A stretch of DNA of 48,076 nt from FEB-35 sp050263095 (GCA_050263095.1 JBLNEW010000035.1:1-48076), one strand, 5' to 3'. Counted from the stretch's first letter, positions 23,600-31,613 are shown. Notes: generated from the sequence alone by a model not told the origin. Program-made: numbers and translations.

Positions 23600-24799
23600 C
23601 TGCCGGATCCACGCAACCTAGTCTACCTGGACAACGCCGCAACTTCACTCCCAAAGCCGAACGGCGTGGCGGGCGCGGTTGCCGCCGCAATACGGCGGGC
23701 GGGAAACCCGGGCCGCTCCGGCCATGTGTTGTCCCTTCGATCCGCGAGGGATGTCTTCGTCGCGCGGGAGAGGCTTGCGGAGCTGTTCGGCGCCGGCGAC
23801 AGCTCCCGTTTCGTTTTCACTGAGAATGCGACCGCGGCCCTCAACCAGGCGATAAAGGGATTGCTCAAGGCGGGAGACCACGTGGTCACCACTTCCGTCG
23901 AGCACAACTCCGTCATGAGGCCGCTGCGCCGCATGGAGGATGGGGGGGTATCCGTTACGGTCGTCCCCGCTGGCAAGGACGGCGTCGTCGATGCGGGGGA
24001 CGTTACGGCCGCCATGCGAAAGGCGACGCGCCTGGTCGCCGTTGTGCACGCATCCAACGTCTCGGGCGCGATCCAGCCCGTCGGGGAGATCGTGCGGGCG
24101 GCGCGCCGGCGCGGAGTCGCCACGCTGGTGGATGCGGCCCAGACCGCCGGGGCGGTTCCGATAGACCTTGGGTCCCTTCCGGTCGACCTGCTCGCCGCAC
24201 CGGGGCACAAGGGGCTTCTAGGCCCCCAGGGGACCGGTTTCCTCTACGTGCGGGAAGGAATGACCCTTTTTCCCCTCATCGAAGGGGGGACCGGCACCCG
24301 TTCGGAGAACGACCGCCAGCCGGATTTCTTCCCCGACGCCCTCGAGTCGGGGACGCGCAACAGCGTCGGCCTTGCGGGCCTTGCGGTCTCGCTCGCCTGG
24401 CTGCTGCGCAAAGGGGTGAAAACCGTGAGGGAGAAGGAAACGATGCTGCTTTCCGAGCTCCTGGCAGGCATGGTGAAGATTCCGGGCGTGGCCCTGTTCG
24501 GTCCCCCGGATCCCGCCCGCCGCGCCTCGGTCCTGTCCTTCCTGGTGGAAGGTATGGATCCGGCGGAGACGGGGCGCCTTCTGGAGAAGCGGTTCGGCAT
24601 CCTCGTGCGCGCGGGGCTGCATTGTTCGCCCAATTCGCACCGGACGCTCGGGACGTTCCCGGAAGGCACGGTGCGGGTGAGCCCCGGACCGTTCACGACG
24701 AGGAAGGAGGTCGCTTTTTTCCTTTCCGCGCTGCGGAAGATAAGTTCTTCGCGGCGCCGGGACCGCCTAGCGCCGCCGCCCGGCGCAAGATTGCGGTAG
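23600..24799 (+). CDS. Cysteine desulfurase family protein (class V aminotransferase)
   Basis: A PLP enzyme of 399 residues if begun at CTG 23600. The codons after CTG read the conserved VYLDNAATSLPKP block, and GGAG lies 7 bases upstream. The first ATG/GTG/TTG in frame is GTG 23666, which would delete that block. PLP lysine K204 is in GHKGLLGPQGTGFLY and the catalytic C342 in GLHCSPNSHRTLGTFPEGTVRVS. This matches the cysteine desulfurase branch found with DUF3343 proteins in Enterococcus, Geobacter and Clostridium rather than housekeeping IscS. It probably delivers sulfur (or selenium) from cysteine; the acceptor is unknown. The start is 1 bp after the LysM gene stop, and the 3' end overlaps rfaE2 by 107 bp. 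Confidence 0.88.
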   Translation: MPDPRNLVYLDNAATSLPKPNGVAGAVAAAIRRAGNPGRSGHVLSLRSARDVFVARERLAELFGAGDSSRFVFTENATAALNQAIKGLLKAGDHVVTTSVEHNSVMRPLRRMEDGGVSVTVVPAGKDGVVDAGDVTAAMRKATRLVAVVHASNVSGAIQPVGEIVRAARRRGVATLVDAAQTAGAVPIDLGSLPVDLLAAPGHKGLLGPQGTGFLYVREGMTLFPLIEGGTGTRSENDRQPDFFPDALESGTRNSVGLAGLAVSLAWLLRKGVKTVREKETMLLSELLAGMVKIPGVALFGPPDPARRASVLSFLVEGMDPAETGRLLEKRFGILVRAGLHCSPNSHRTLGTFPEGTVRVSPGPFTTRKEVAFFLSALRKISSSRRRDRLAPPPGARLR

Positions 24800-25277
24800 T
24801 CGATCGGCCCGCGAGGAACCGGATCGTCCGCACTGACCCGCCGCGATCCCTTACGAATTCCGATCCGACTATATCCTTCCCTTTCCAGTCGCCGCCCTTT
24901 ACAAGCACGTGCGGGACGACCCGCTCGATAAGGGCGGCCGGCGTCTCCTCCCTGAAAATCACCACGTAGGATACGCAGGAGAGTGAGGCCAGCAGGTACG
25001 CACGGTCGGCTTCGCCCTGGACGGGGCGGCCGGGGCCCTTGAGCCTGCGGACCGACTTGTCGGCGTTGACGCCCACGACGAGAACGTCGCCCAGCTTTGC
25101 GGCCTGGCGCAGGTAGCGGGCGTGGCCGGTGTGCAGGATGTCGAAGCAGCCGTTGGTGAACACGATCCGCTTCCCCGCCCGGCGAAGGCGCGAAAAGAGC
25201 GGGGCGGCGCCGCGGGCAGGGACTATTTTTTTTTCCGGGTCTTCCGGTAGGCGCGTTCGTTCCGGTCCTGCGCGCAC
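24693..25277 (-). CDS. rfaE2: D-glycero-beta-D-manno-heptose 1-phosphate adenylyltransferase (RfaE2/HldE-C type)
   Basis: A 194-residue nucleotidyltransferase that activates heptose phosphate to ADP-heptose for LPS inner core. The block IVFTNGCFDILHTGHARYL carries the HxGH signature; VGVNADKSVRRLKGPGRPV, VLVKGGDWK and STTAILRR complete the fold. The kinase half of HldE is absent, so it is the stand-alone form. The start is GTG at 25277 with AGGAGGAGGA just upstream, 55 bases inside the nitrilase gene; nothing else in frame near the conserved start is an ATG, GTG or TTG. A run of nine A just before the nitrilase stop would also allow a -1 slip into this frame. The last 25 or so residues are a basic tail, antisense to the cysteine desulfurase gene. 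Confidence 0.88.
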   Translation of the reverse strand: MRAGPERTRLPEDPEKKIVPARGAAPLFSRLRRAGKRIVFTNGCFDILHTGHARYLRQAAKLGDVLVVGVNADKSVRRLKGPGRPVQGEADRAYLLASLSCVSYVVIFREETPAALIERVVPHVLVKGGDWKGKDIVGSEFVRDRGGSVRTIRFLAGRSTTAILRRAAALGGPGAAKNLSSAARKGKKRPPSSS

Positions 25278-26026
25278 GGGATCCTCCTCCTGACCTCGAC
25301 GACCTGGGACGGGTCGATCGACGCGATCGCCAGCCCCTCCTCCTCGCCGGCGCTTGCCAGCCGTTCCCCCCAGGGCGAGACGATGAGAGAGCCGCCGGAA
25401 AACCGGAAGTCCCCCGACGGCCCCACGGCGTTCGATGCGGCGACGAAGAGCTGGCTCTCCACCGCCCGCGCCGTATTGAGCAGCTCCCAGTGCGCTTTCC
25501 GTACCGAGGGCCATTGCGCGCTTACGCAGAACAGGGTCGCCCCTGCGAGGAAATATTTCCGGGACAGCTCCGGGAATCGCAGGTCGTAGCAGATGTGCGG
25601 CCCGACCACGCCGACGTCGGTCAGCGCCACCTCCGCGCTGTATCCCTTGCCGAAGTGGAGGTGCTCTCCGGACGGCTGAAAAAGATGGGCCTTGCGATAC
25701 TGTCCCGTGATCGCTCCGGTCGCATTGACGACGTAAAGGGTGTTGTAGACGCGCCTCCCCGCGCGCTCGGGAAGCGATCCGGCGATCACCATGCGTTTGT
25801 CGGACGCGAGCCTGCGCAGGTCGTGCAGGATCCCGGGAGTGGTCCTGGCCAGGGCGTTCAGCCGGTCGTAGGCGAAGCCGGTGCTCCACATCTCCGGAAG
25901 GACGCACAGCGATGCGCCCTCCCGCGCTGCCTTGCCCAGCAGGGCGAACGCCCTTCCCGCGTTTGCCTCCACGGAACCCATGTCGATGCGGAACTGCAGC
26001 ACTGCTGCCTTGAAAGGGCGGATCAT
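25223..26026 (-). CDS. Carbon-nitrogen hydrolase (nitrilase superfamily)
   Basis: A 267-residue nitrilase-fold amidase with the intact triad E45 (LPEMW), K112 (YRKAHLF) and C146 (HICYDLRFPEL). The pattern is close to omega-amidase or Nit2-like enzymes, which hydrolyse small amides such as 2-oxoglutaramate; the exact substrate is not predictable. The ATG at 26026 has GGAG upstream. It is 26 bp after comF and its 3' end overlaps rfaE2 by 55 bases, ending KTRKKK just before TAG within an A-rich tract. It is part of the long rplU-driven minus-strand unit. Confidence 0.87.
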   Translation of the reverse strand: MIRPFKAAVLQFRIDMGSVEANAGRAFALLGKAAREGASLCVLPEMWSTGFAYDRLNALARTTPGILHDLRRLASDKRMVIAGSLPERAGRRVYNTLYVVNATGAITGQYRKAHLFQPSGEHLHFGKGYSAEVALTDVGVVGPHICYDLRFPELSRKYFLAGATLFCVSAQWPSVRKAHWELLNTARAVESQLFVAASNAVGPSGDFRFSGGSLIVSPWGERLASAGEEEGLAIASIDPSQVVEVRRRIPCAQDRNERAYRKTRKKK

Positions 26027-26052
26027 CAAGGTCTCCGCGAGCCTTAAGGGAA

Positions 26053-26775
26053 TCAGAGGACGGTGCGGGCCACCGTCAGGACCACTATATTCCCGGCCCC
26101 CGCCGTTTTCAAGGCGAGGGAGCACGCCCTCGCGGTTGCGCCCGACGTGAAAACGTCGTCCAGCAGCAGGATTTCGGGAGGCGGCTGCAGACGCGGAGAA
26201 ACGCCGAATCCGCCGCGCACGTTTTCCCCGCGCTCGGCGAGCCGCAACCCTGCCTGCGGACGATTTCCGCCGCCTCTCCGAAGGACGGCGGGCTCGAACG
26301 GCCAGCCGGCAAGGGCGGAGAATGCCCGCCCCACGAGGGCGGGAAAATTGAATCCCCGCTGGAAATATTTGAACGGCCGGATCGGAACGGGGACGACGAC
26401 CGGCCGGAAGCCGGCCGGGAAACGGTCGGCCCATTTCCCGGAAACGGCTTCCAGCAGCCGTTCGGCGACGGCTCTCGCGGGGACGGCTTGCCTTGCGTAT
26501 TTCACGGCGCGTATCCCGTCACGGACGCATCCCTCGTAGGCGAAAAGCGAGCGCGCGAAATCGAACGGCGGAGGATCCGCGCGGCAATGGCGGCAGGCGG
26601 GTACATCGCGGGCCGCGAGGCCGCCCGTGAAGGCGCCGCAGCGGGGGCACTCCCCCCCGCCGTAGGCGGGCCAGCTCCTTATGGATTCGGCGGAGATGCC
26701 GCAGGGCGAGGAAGGGAAAAGCGACGTCAGGCAGCGAAGCTCGGCCAGAATCTTCGCAGCCCCGATCCGCCGCAC
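26053..26775 (-). CDS. ComF family phosphoribosyltransferase-like protein
   Basis: A 240-residue ComF-like protein. Two CxxC pairs in the N-terminal part (CPRCG and CRHC) suggest a zinc ribbon; FAYEGCVRDGIRAVKYARQ and VVPVPIRPFKYFQRGFN are the ComF core, and EILLLDDVFTSGATARAC is the PRPP-binding loop. In Bacillus and Haemophilus ComF is needed for DNA uptake; whether that holds here is unknown. The YifB/ComM-like gene elsewhere in the window also belongs to a competence-linked family. The start is GTG at 26775, after AAAGG, 25 bp downstream of the LapAB-like gene; a longer open frame into that gene has no family similarity. Confidence 0.87.
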   Translation of the reverse strand: MRRIGAAKILAELRCLTSLFPSSPCGISAESIRSWPAYGGGECPRCGAFTGGLAARDVPACRHCRADPPPFDFARSLFAYEGCVRDGIRAVKYARQAVPARAVAERLLEAVSGKWADRFPAGFRPVVVPVPIRPFKYFQRGFNFPALVGRAFSALAGWPFEPAVLRRGGGNRPQAGLRLAERGENVRGGFGVSPRLQPPPEILLLDDVFTSGATARACSLALKTAGAGNIVVLTVARTVL

Positions 26776-26800
26776 AAGGCCCTTTGCTGCGTTCCCGGGA

Positions 26801-28132
26801 TCAGCGGATGGATGCGGGCGCCGCGTACTCCCTGTGGCCGTGGTCGATGGCGTAGGCGTTCCAGGCCCCGCAGTCGGGGCACCTGCCGGCCCACTTGATG
26901 GTGGCCTTTCCGCATTTCGAGCATCGGAAGGGGATGAGGTATCGCCGCTTGTAGCCGAAGGCGCGCTGGTAGTGCTGGCAGGCGGATTCATAACGGCCTC
27001 TCCGCCGGAGCGCCTCCGCCAGCAGTATGTTGACGGACTCCCGTTCCGGCTCGAGCGATTCCGCCTTCAACAACTGTTCCACCGCCTCGTCGTTCATTTC
27101 AAGCCGCAGGAAAAACTTGCCCATGAACAGATTGACGTCGAAGTCGGAGGGGAACTCCTGCACGAGCTCGGTGTATACGCCTATCACCGCCTGCGGGCTC
27201 TCCGTCTCGATGCCCATATCTTCGAGCTTTATGAGAAAGACGGCGTTGCGCGTCGCCCTGTAGCCTTGCATAAGAATATCGGTGGCTTCGTCCAGGTTCC
27301 CCCGCGACCGCATGTATTCGGACAGGGCGACGTGCGATGCGCAGAATCCGGGCTGGTCCTTTATGAGGTCCCTCAAGCGCCGTTCCGCGTCGTCGGTTTT
27401 CCCTTCGGCCAGCCTGACGGCGGCTTTCTCGTACCGCAGGGAATCGAAGAGCGCCTGGTCCTCGGGCGTTGCCGATTTGCCCTTGTATTTCATAATCTTC
27501 TTCTGCATCGCGTAGGCCTGAACCATCTCCTTGCGGAGAAGGTGAATGTCCCGCAGCCCCTCCCATGCCCGCGGGTTCTCCCCCTCGGCGTCCTCGATCG
27601 CCTTCAGAAGGGAATAGGCGTTGTCCAGGTCGTTCATCCCGCGGTACAGGTTCGCCAGCCGGAAGAAAACCGACAGGTCCGAGGGATCGATCTGCTTGAC
27701 CCGCGTCAGCGCCTTCACCGCCTCGAGGTTATTGCCCCGCTCCGTCTCGACCGAGGAGAGGAGGTCGAGGGCCTCGCGGTCGTCGGGATTAACGGAGAGG
27801 CTGCGCTCCAGCTCCTTCGACGCCTCCTGGAGCATCCCCCTCTGGAACATCTCGGATGCCTTCGCGACCCTCGCGCGCGCCGCCTCCCGGCGCTGCTTCT
27901 CACGGCGCTCCTTCCAGTTCTTCGACGCCATGGTCACGTCCTTGACCAGGGTGCCGAGGATGACCATAGCCGCCCCGAGCGAGAAGGACAGGATGGCCAG
28001 CTCGCTGACGGTCACCTCCATCATCCGGGTCGCGGAGTAGAAAAACTGGATGTGCTGGCCGTTCAGCAGCGATATGTAGGAAAATCCAACCAGGATGATG
28101 ACGAACAGCAGGAACAGAAGTCGGACCGCCAT
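26801..28132 (-). CDS. LapA-LapB fusion: TM, TPR and rubredoxin-like zinc domain
   Basis: A 443-residue protein. Residues 1-65 form two transmembrane helices with the LapA (DUF1049) pattern (LFVIILVGFSYISLLNG and AILSFSLGAAMVILGTLV). A basic coiled segment (about 70-95) and TPR-type repeats (about 95-395) follow, then a zinc ribbon with C404-x2-C407 and C418-x2-C421 (FRCSKCGK, GRCPDCGAW), as in LapB. In E. coli LapA and LapB are separate; LapB recruits FtsH to degrade LpxC and so limits LPS synthesis. One protein seems to hold both here. rfaE2 downstream in the same unit fits an LPS role. It starts 18 bp after rsfS. Confidence 0.85.
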   Translation of the reverse strand: MAVRLLFLLFVIILVGFSYISLLNGQHIQFFYSATRMMEVTVSELAILSFSLGAAMVILGTLVKDVTMASKNWKERREKQRREAARARVAKASEMFQRGMLQEASKELERSLSVNPDDREALDLLSSVETERGNNLEAVKALTRVKQIDPSDLSVFFRLANLYRGMNDLDNAYSLLKAIEDAEGENPRAWEGLRDIHLLRKEMVQAYAMQKKIMKYKGKSATPEDQALFDSLRYEKAAVRLAEGKTDDAERRLRDLIKDQPGFCASHVALSEYMRSRGNLDEATDILMQGYRATRNAVFLIKLEDMGIETESPQAVIGVYTELVQEFPSDFDVNLFMGKFFLRLEMNDEAVEQLLKAESLEPERESVNILLAEALRRRGRYESACQHYQRAFGYKRRYLIPFRCSKCGKATIKWAGRCPDCGAWNAYAIDHGHREYAAPASIR

Positions 28133-28150
28133 GTGCGGATTCCTCCGGGG

Positions 28151-28588
28151 TTATCGCTCCTCGGGGAGGGGGATCTCCGGGGCCGATCCCCACAGCCGGT
28201 CGAAGTTGTAGAATTCCCTTACGCTGGAAAGAAACACGTGCACCACGAAATCGCCGTAATCGAGAAGGACCCAGCGTCCTTCCCGGATCCCTTCGACGCC
28301 CAGCGGGCGAACACCGTCCTTCCGTAGCGACTCCTCGATGTGGTGGGCGACGGCCGAGACCTGCCGGTCGGACGTTCCCGAGCATAGGAGGAAGAAGTCG
28401 GTGAATGTGGCCCGTTCCCGTACGTCCAGGGCGCGGATGTCGGCGGCCTTTTTGTCATGGGCCAGCCTTGCGCACCGCAGCAGCGTATCCCGTGTCGTTA
28501 TGGCCTTCGCCCCTCCGCGCGATCGACGTAAAGACGGTTGTCCGATATGTACCGCTCCACCTCCGGCGGTACGAGCCCCCGTATGCAC
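28151..28588 (-). CDS. rsfS: Ribosome silencing factor RsfS
   Basis: RsfS (Iojap) binds L14 on the large subunit and blocks subunit joining in starvation. The conserved core is KKAADIRALDV, FTDFFLLCSGTSDRQVSAVAHHIEESL, EGIREGRWVLLDYGDFVVHVF, ending REFYNFDRLWG. The only conventional start in frame is GTG 28588, giving 145 residues and a 91-base overlap with nadD, but the first 29 residues look like translated nadD sequence. An ATA at 28501, overlapping the nadD stop (ATAA) with GGAGGGG upstream, would give the usual length of 116. I list the conventional start but think the shorter form at least as likely. Confidence 0.85.
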   Translation of the reverse strand: MHTGARTAGGGAVHIGQPSLRRSRGGAKAITTRDTLLRCARLAHDKKAADIRALDVRERATFTDFFLLCSGTSDRQVSAVAHHIEESLRKDGVRPLGVEGIREGRWVLLDYGDFVVHVFLSSVREFYNFDRLWGSAPEIPLPEER

Positions 28589-29181
28589 ATGCCCTTGCGG
28601 ACTTTCTCGCGGATGGCGCTAGATGAGACGTCCAGGGCCGGCAGCGAGGGGCAGAACAGCCTCCGCCCGCCCGGAAGGCGGTAGCTTCTTCCCTGCCAAC
28701 TATAGCAATGCGGGTCCTCTTTTTCAATACGGATGCCCTCGGGGGGAACGGGCTCCGGGCTCGCTCCGGCGCGCGGAAGGAGCAGGAAATCGCACGCGGA
28801 GAGGAGATCCCGGTACCGGTGCCAGGTCGACACCTCGGCGAACGAGTCCGCCCCCATGACGAAGACGATGCGCGCGTCGGGCAGGGTCTCCCGGAAATGA
28901 ACGACGGTGAGGAGCGAGTAGGACGGCCCTTCCCGCCTGATCTCCACGTCGGACACTTCGATATCCGCAAGCCCTGCCGTGCCCGCCGCGGCCATCGCGA
29001 AGCGGTGCCTCGCCTCGGACACGGGCTGCCTCGGCTTGTGCGGGGGGTAATGCGCCGGGAACAGGATAACGCGCGATATCCCCAGCGCCTCCTTCGCCTC
29101 TATCGCCATCCGCAGGTGGCCGTTGTGGAAGGGATCGAACGTCCCGCCGAAGAGCGCCACCGATGTCTGCGGAGATCGCAC
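28498..29181 (-). CDS. nadD: Nicotinate-nucleotide adenylyltransferase NadD
   Basis: A 227-residue nucleotidyltransferase making deamido-NAD from nicotinate mononucleotide and ATP. VALFGGTFDPFHNGHLRMA carries the GxFDPxHxGH signature, with FPAHYPPHK, FVMGADSFAEVSTW and the C-terminal DVSSSAIREKVRKG. The GTG start at 29181 follows the proA stop with no gap. The order proA-nadD-rsfS is widely conserved in Geobacter-like genomes. Its stop overlaps the candidate ATA start of rsfS. Confidence 0.95.
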   Translation of the reverse strand: MRSPQTSVALFGGTFDPFHNGHLRMAIEAKEALGISRVILFPAHYPPHKPRQPVSEARHRFAMAAAGTAGLADIEVSDVEIRREGPSYSLLTVVHFRETLPDARIVFVMGADSFAEVSTWHRYRDLLSACDFLLLPRAGASPEPVPPEGIRIEKEDPHCYSWQGRSYRLPGGRRLFCPSLPALDVSSSAIREKVRKGMCIRGLVPPEVERYISDNRLYVDRAEGRRP

Positions 29182-30441
29182 TTAAGTCCGGACCTGGCCG
29201 TCCCCGAACGCTATGAACTTGGTGGTCGTCAATTCCTCCAGGCCCATGGGCCCGAACGCGTGGATCTTGGAGGTGCTGATCCCGATCTCCGCGCCCAGTC
29301 CCAGCTGGAATCCGTCGTTGAACCGGGTGGAGGCGTTGACCAGGACCAGCGACGAGTCCACCTCGCGCACGAACCGCATCGCCCTGGCATGGTCCTTCGT
29401 GAGGATCGCCTCGGTGTGGAGCGAGCCGTAGCGGCGGATGTGATCCATGGCATCTTCCATGGACGGGACCACCTTGACCGCGAGGATCAGGTCCAGGTAT
29501 TCGGTCCCCCAGTCCTCCTCCGATGCGGGACCGGCCTGCGGGAGGAGACGAAGGGTCTTCGGACAGCCGCGCAGCTCGACGCCGCTCCTGACCATCTCCG
29601 AGGCCACCGCGGGAAGGAATCCGGGCGCGGCCTTCTCGTGCACCAGGAGCGTCTCCATGGCGTTGCAGACCCCGGGACGCTGCACCTTCGCGTTGACGCA
29701 CACCTGGACGGCCTGCCCGACGTCCGCGCCCTCGTCCACGTAGATGTGGCAGACCCCCTTGTAATGCTTGATCACCGGGATGCGCGACTTCTCGGCAACG
29801 CTGCGGATGAGCCCCTCGCCCCCCCGGGGGATGATGAGATCGATGAAATCCTCGGCGGCAAGCATGCAGTCGATGGCCGATCGGTCCGTGCGCTCGATGA
29901 TCGACACTGAGTCGTCCGGCAGGCCGCTTTCGGAGAGCGCGTCCCGCAGGATTCGCGCGATCGCCGTGTTGGAGCGGATGGCCTCGGACCCTCCGCGCAG
30001 AACCACCGCGTTTCCCGATTTGACGCAAAGGGCAGCCGCGTCGGCGGTCACGTTCGGGCGCGATTCGTAGATGATGCCGATCACGCCGAGTGGGATGCGC
30101 ATGCGCCCCACCCACAGGCCGTTGGGACGCCGCCACATCTTCAGGACCTCTCCCACCGGGTCGGGCAGCGCGATCACCTCCTCGATCCCGTCCGCCATCT
30201 GTCGGATCCTTGCATCGGTCAGCAGAAGCCGGTCGAGCATCGCGGCGGACAGCCCCCTTGCCTTCCCGGCATCCACGTCCTTCAGGTTTTCGGCCTTGAG
30301 CCACTCCGCCCGGCCGCGCAGCCCCTTCGCCATGCCCGCCAGCGCCGCGTTCTTCTTCGGGGAGTCGGCCCTGCCCAGCGGGACCGACGCCTCCTTGGCG
30401 GCGCGACAGATCTTCTCCACGCCGTCCCTGATCGTCGTCAT
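29182..30441 (-). CDS. proA: Glutamate-5-semialdehyde dehydrogenase ProA
   Basis: A 419-residue NADPH-dependent reductase of glutamyl 5-phosphate, second step of proline synthesis. VIGIIYESRPNVTADAAALC, NAVVLRGGSEA, the catalytic cysteine in QRPGVCNAMETLLVH, and FGPMGLEELTTTKF are diagnostic. The ATG at 30441 overlaps the proB stop (ATGA), as expected for the ProB-ProA pair, which channels an unstable intermediate. Confidence 0.97.
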   Translation of the reverse strand: MTTIRDGVEKICRAAKEASVPLGRADSPKKNAALAGMAKGLRGRAEWLKAENLKDVDAGKARGLSAAMLDRLLLTDARIRQMADGIEEVIALPDPVGEVLKMWRRPNGLWVGRMRIPLGVIGIIYESRPNVTADAAALCVKSGNAVVLRGGSEAIRSNTAIARILRDALSESGLPDDSVSIIERTDRSAIDCMLAAEDFIDLIIPRGGEGLIRSVAEKSRIPVIKHYKGVCHIYVDEGADVGQAVQVCVNAKVQRPGVCNAMETLLVHEKAAPGFLPAVASEMVRSGVELRGCPKTLRLLPQAGPASEEDWGTEYLDLILAVKVVPSMEDAMDHIRRYGSLHTEAILTKDHARAMRFVREVDSSLVLVNASTRFNDGFQLGLGAEIGISTSKIHAFGPMGLEELTTTKFIAFGDGQVRT

Positions 30442-31613
30442 CGCCGCACCTCCGCCCCCGCCAGGATCGTCAGGTTGTCGCGGTGGACGACCTCGGCCGG
30501 GGTGTCCGCCCCGAGGATCGCCCGGACCTCCGCGCTCTTCCGCCCCATCCCCATTTTCACCTCGTCGCTGGACCAGGAGGCGATCCCGCGGGCGAATACG
30601 CGCCCCCTGCGGTCGCCGACGGAAACCGCGTCGCCCCTCTGGAAAGTCCCCGATACACCCAGGATCCCCGCCGGCAGAAGGCTCTTCCCACCCTCGAGCA
30701 GCACTTTCCTGGCGCCGTCGTCGACCGCGATCGTCCCGTGCGGCTGCAAGGCGTGGGCTATCCACAGCTTCCGGCTGCGCGCCCTTCCGGCGCCGCGGGG
30801 AAGAATAAGGGTGCCGGCCTCGCTGCCTTCAAGGACGTCCAGGATTGATCGGCGCGACAGGCCGCCGGCTATGACGACAGGCGTTCCCCACGAGGTTACG
30901 ACACGGGCCGCCAACAGCTTGGAGCCCATACCCCCCGTCCCCACCGATCCGCTCTTCCCGCCCGCGGACCTGATGAGGTCGTCGTCGATCCTCGCCAGGA
31001 GCGGAATCCGCTTCGCGTCGGAAAACCGGTTGGGATCCCGCGTGTACAAGCCGTCGCTGTCGGTCAGGAGCAGCAGAAGATCGGCCCCCATGAGCTGCGT
31101 CACCAGGGCAGCCAGGTGATCGTTGTCGCCCAGGCGGATCTCCTCGGTGGCCACGGTGTCGTTCTCGTTGACGATCGGAACTATGCCCCGGGAGAGCAGG
31201 GCCTCCATCGTGTTCTTCGCGTTTAGGTAGCGCTCCCTGTTCTCGAAGTCCTCGTGCGTGACGAGGAGCTGGCCCACCATCAGTCCCCGTTTTTCGAACG
31301 CCCGCTCGTACGCGCGCATCAGGGTCGTCTGCCCGACCGATGCGGCGGCCTGCTTGAGCGCGACGGTACGGGGGCGATCCGCCATGCCCAGTTTCTTCCT
31401 GCCCGCGGCGATGGCGCCCGAGGTGACCACCACGGCCTCGATGCCGCGGGATTCCCGCAAGCTCGCTATCTGGGCGGCGAGCGACCGGATCGTCGTCTCG
31501 CGCAGCCCCAGCGCCGGGTCGGTCAGCGTGCCGCTCCCCAGCTTTACGATGATCCGGCGGATCTTCCGGGAGCGCAGGATGTCCGCGCGCTTCTCTGTCG
31601 ATTCATGTGGCAT
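30438..31613 (-). CDS. proB: Glutamate 5-kinase ProB (with PUA domain)
   Basis: A 391-residue kinase for the first, feedback-regulated step of proline synthesis. The kinase domain shows IIVKLGSGTLTD, VVVTSGAIAAGRKKLG, NENDTVATEEIRLGDNDHLAALV, LLTDSDGLYTRDP and GTGGMGSKLLAA. The C-terminal 100 residues (from about 290, starting HGTIAVDDGARKVLLEGGKSLLPAG) are a PUA domain. Its start overlaps the end of obgE by 11 bp and it is coupled to proA. Confidence 0.97.
   Translation of the reverse strand: MPHESTEKRADILRSRKIRRIIVKLGSGTLTDPALGLRETTIRSLAAQIASLRESRGIEAVVVTSGAIAAGRKKLGMADRPRTVALKQAAASVGQTTLMRAYERAFEKRGLMVGQLLVTHEDFENRERYLNAKNTMEALLSRGIVPIVNENDTVATEEIRLGDNDHLAALVTQLMGADLLLLLTDSDGLYTRDPNRFSDAKRIPLLARIDDDLIRSAGGKSGSVGTGGMGSKLLAARVVTSWGTPVVIAGGLSRRSILDVLEGSEAGTLILPRGAGRARSRKLWIAHALQPHGTIAVDDGARKVLLEGGKSLLPAGILGVSGTFQRGDAVSVGDRRGRVFARGIASWSSDEVKMGMGRKSAEVRAILGADTPAEVVHRDNLTILAGAEVRR

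Noticed and set aside
26681..28327. Long plus-strand open frame opposite the LapAB-like gene
   Set aside because: No motif, crosses several gene boundaries, and the minus strand is fully explained.
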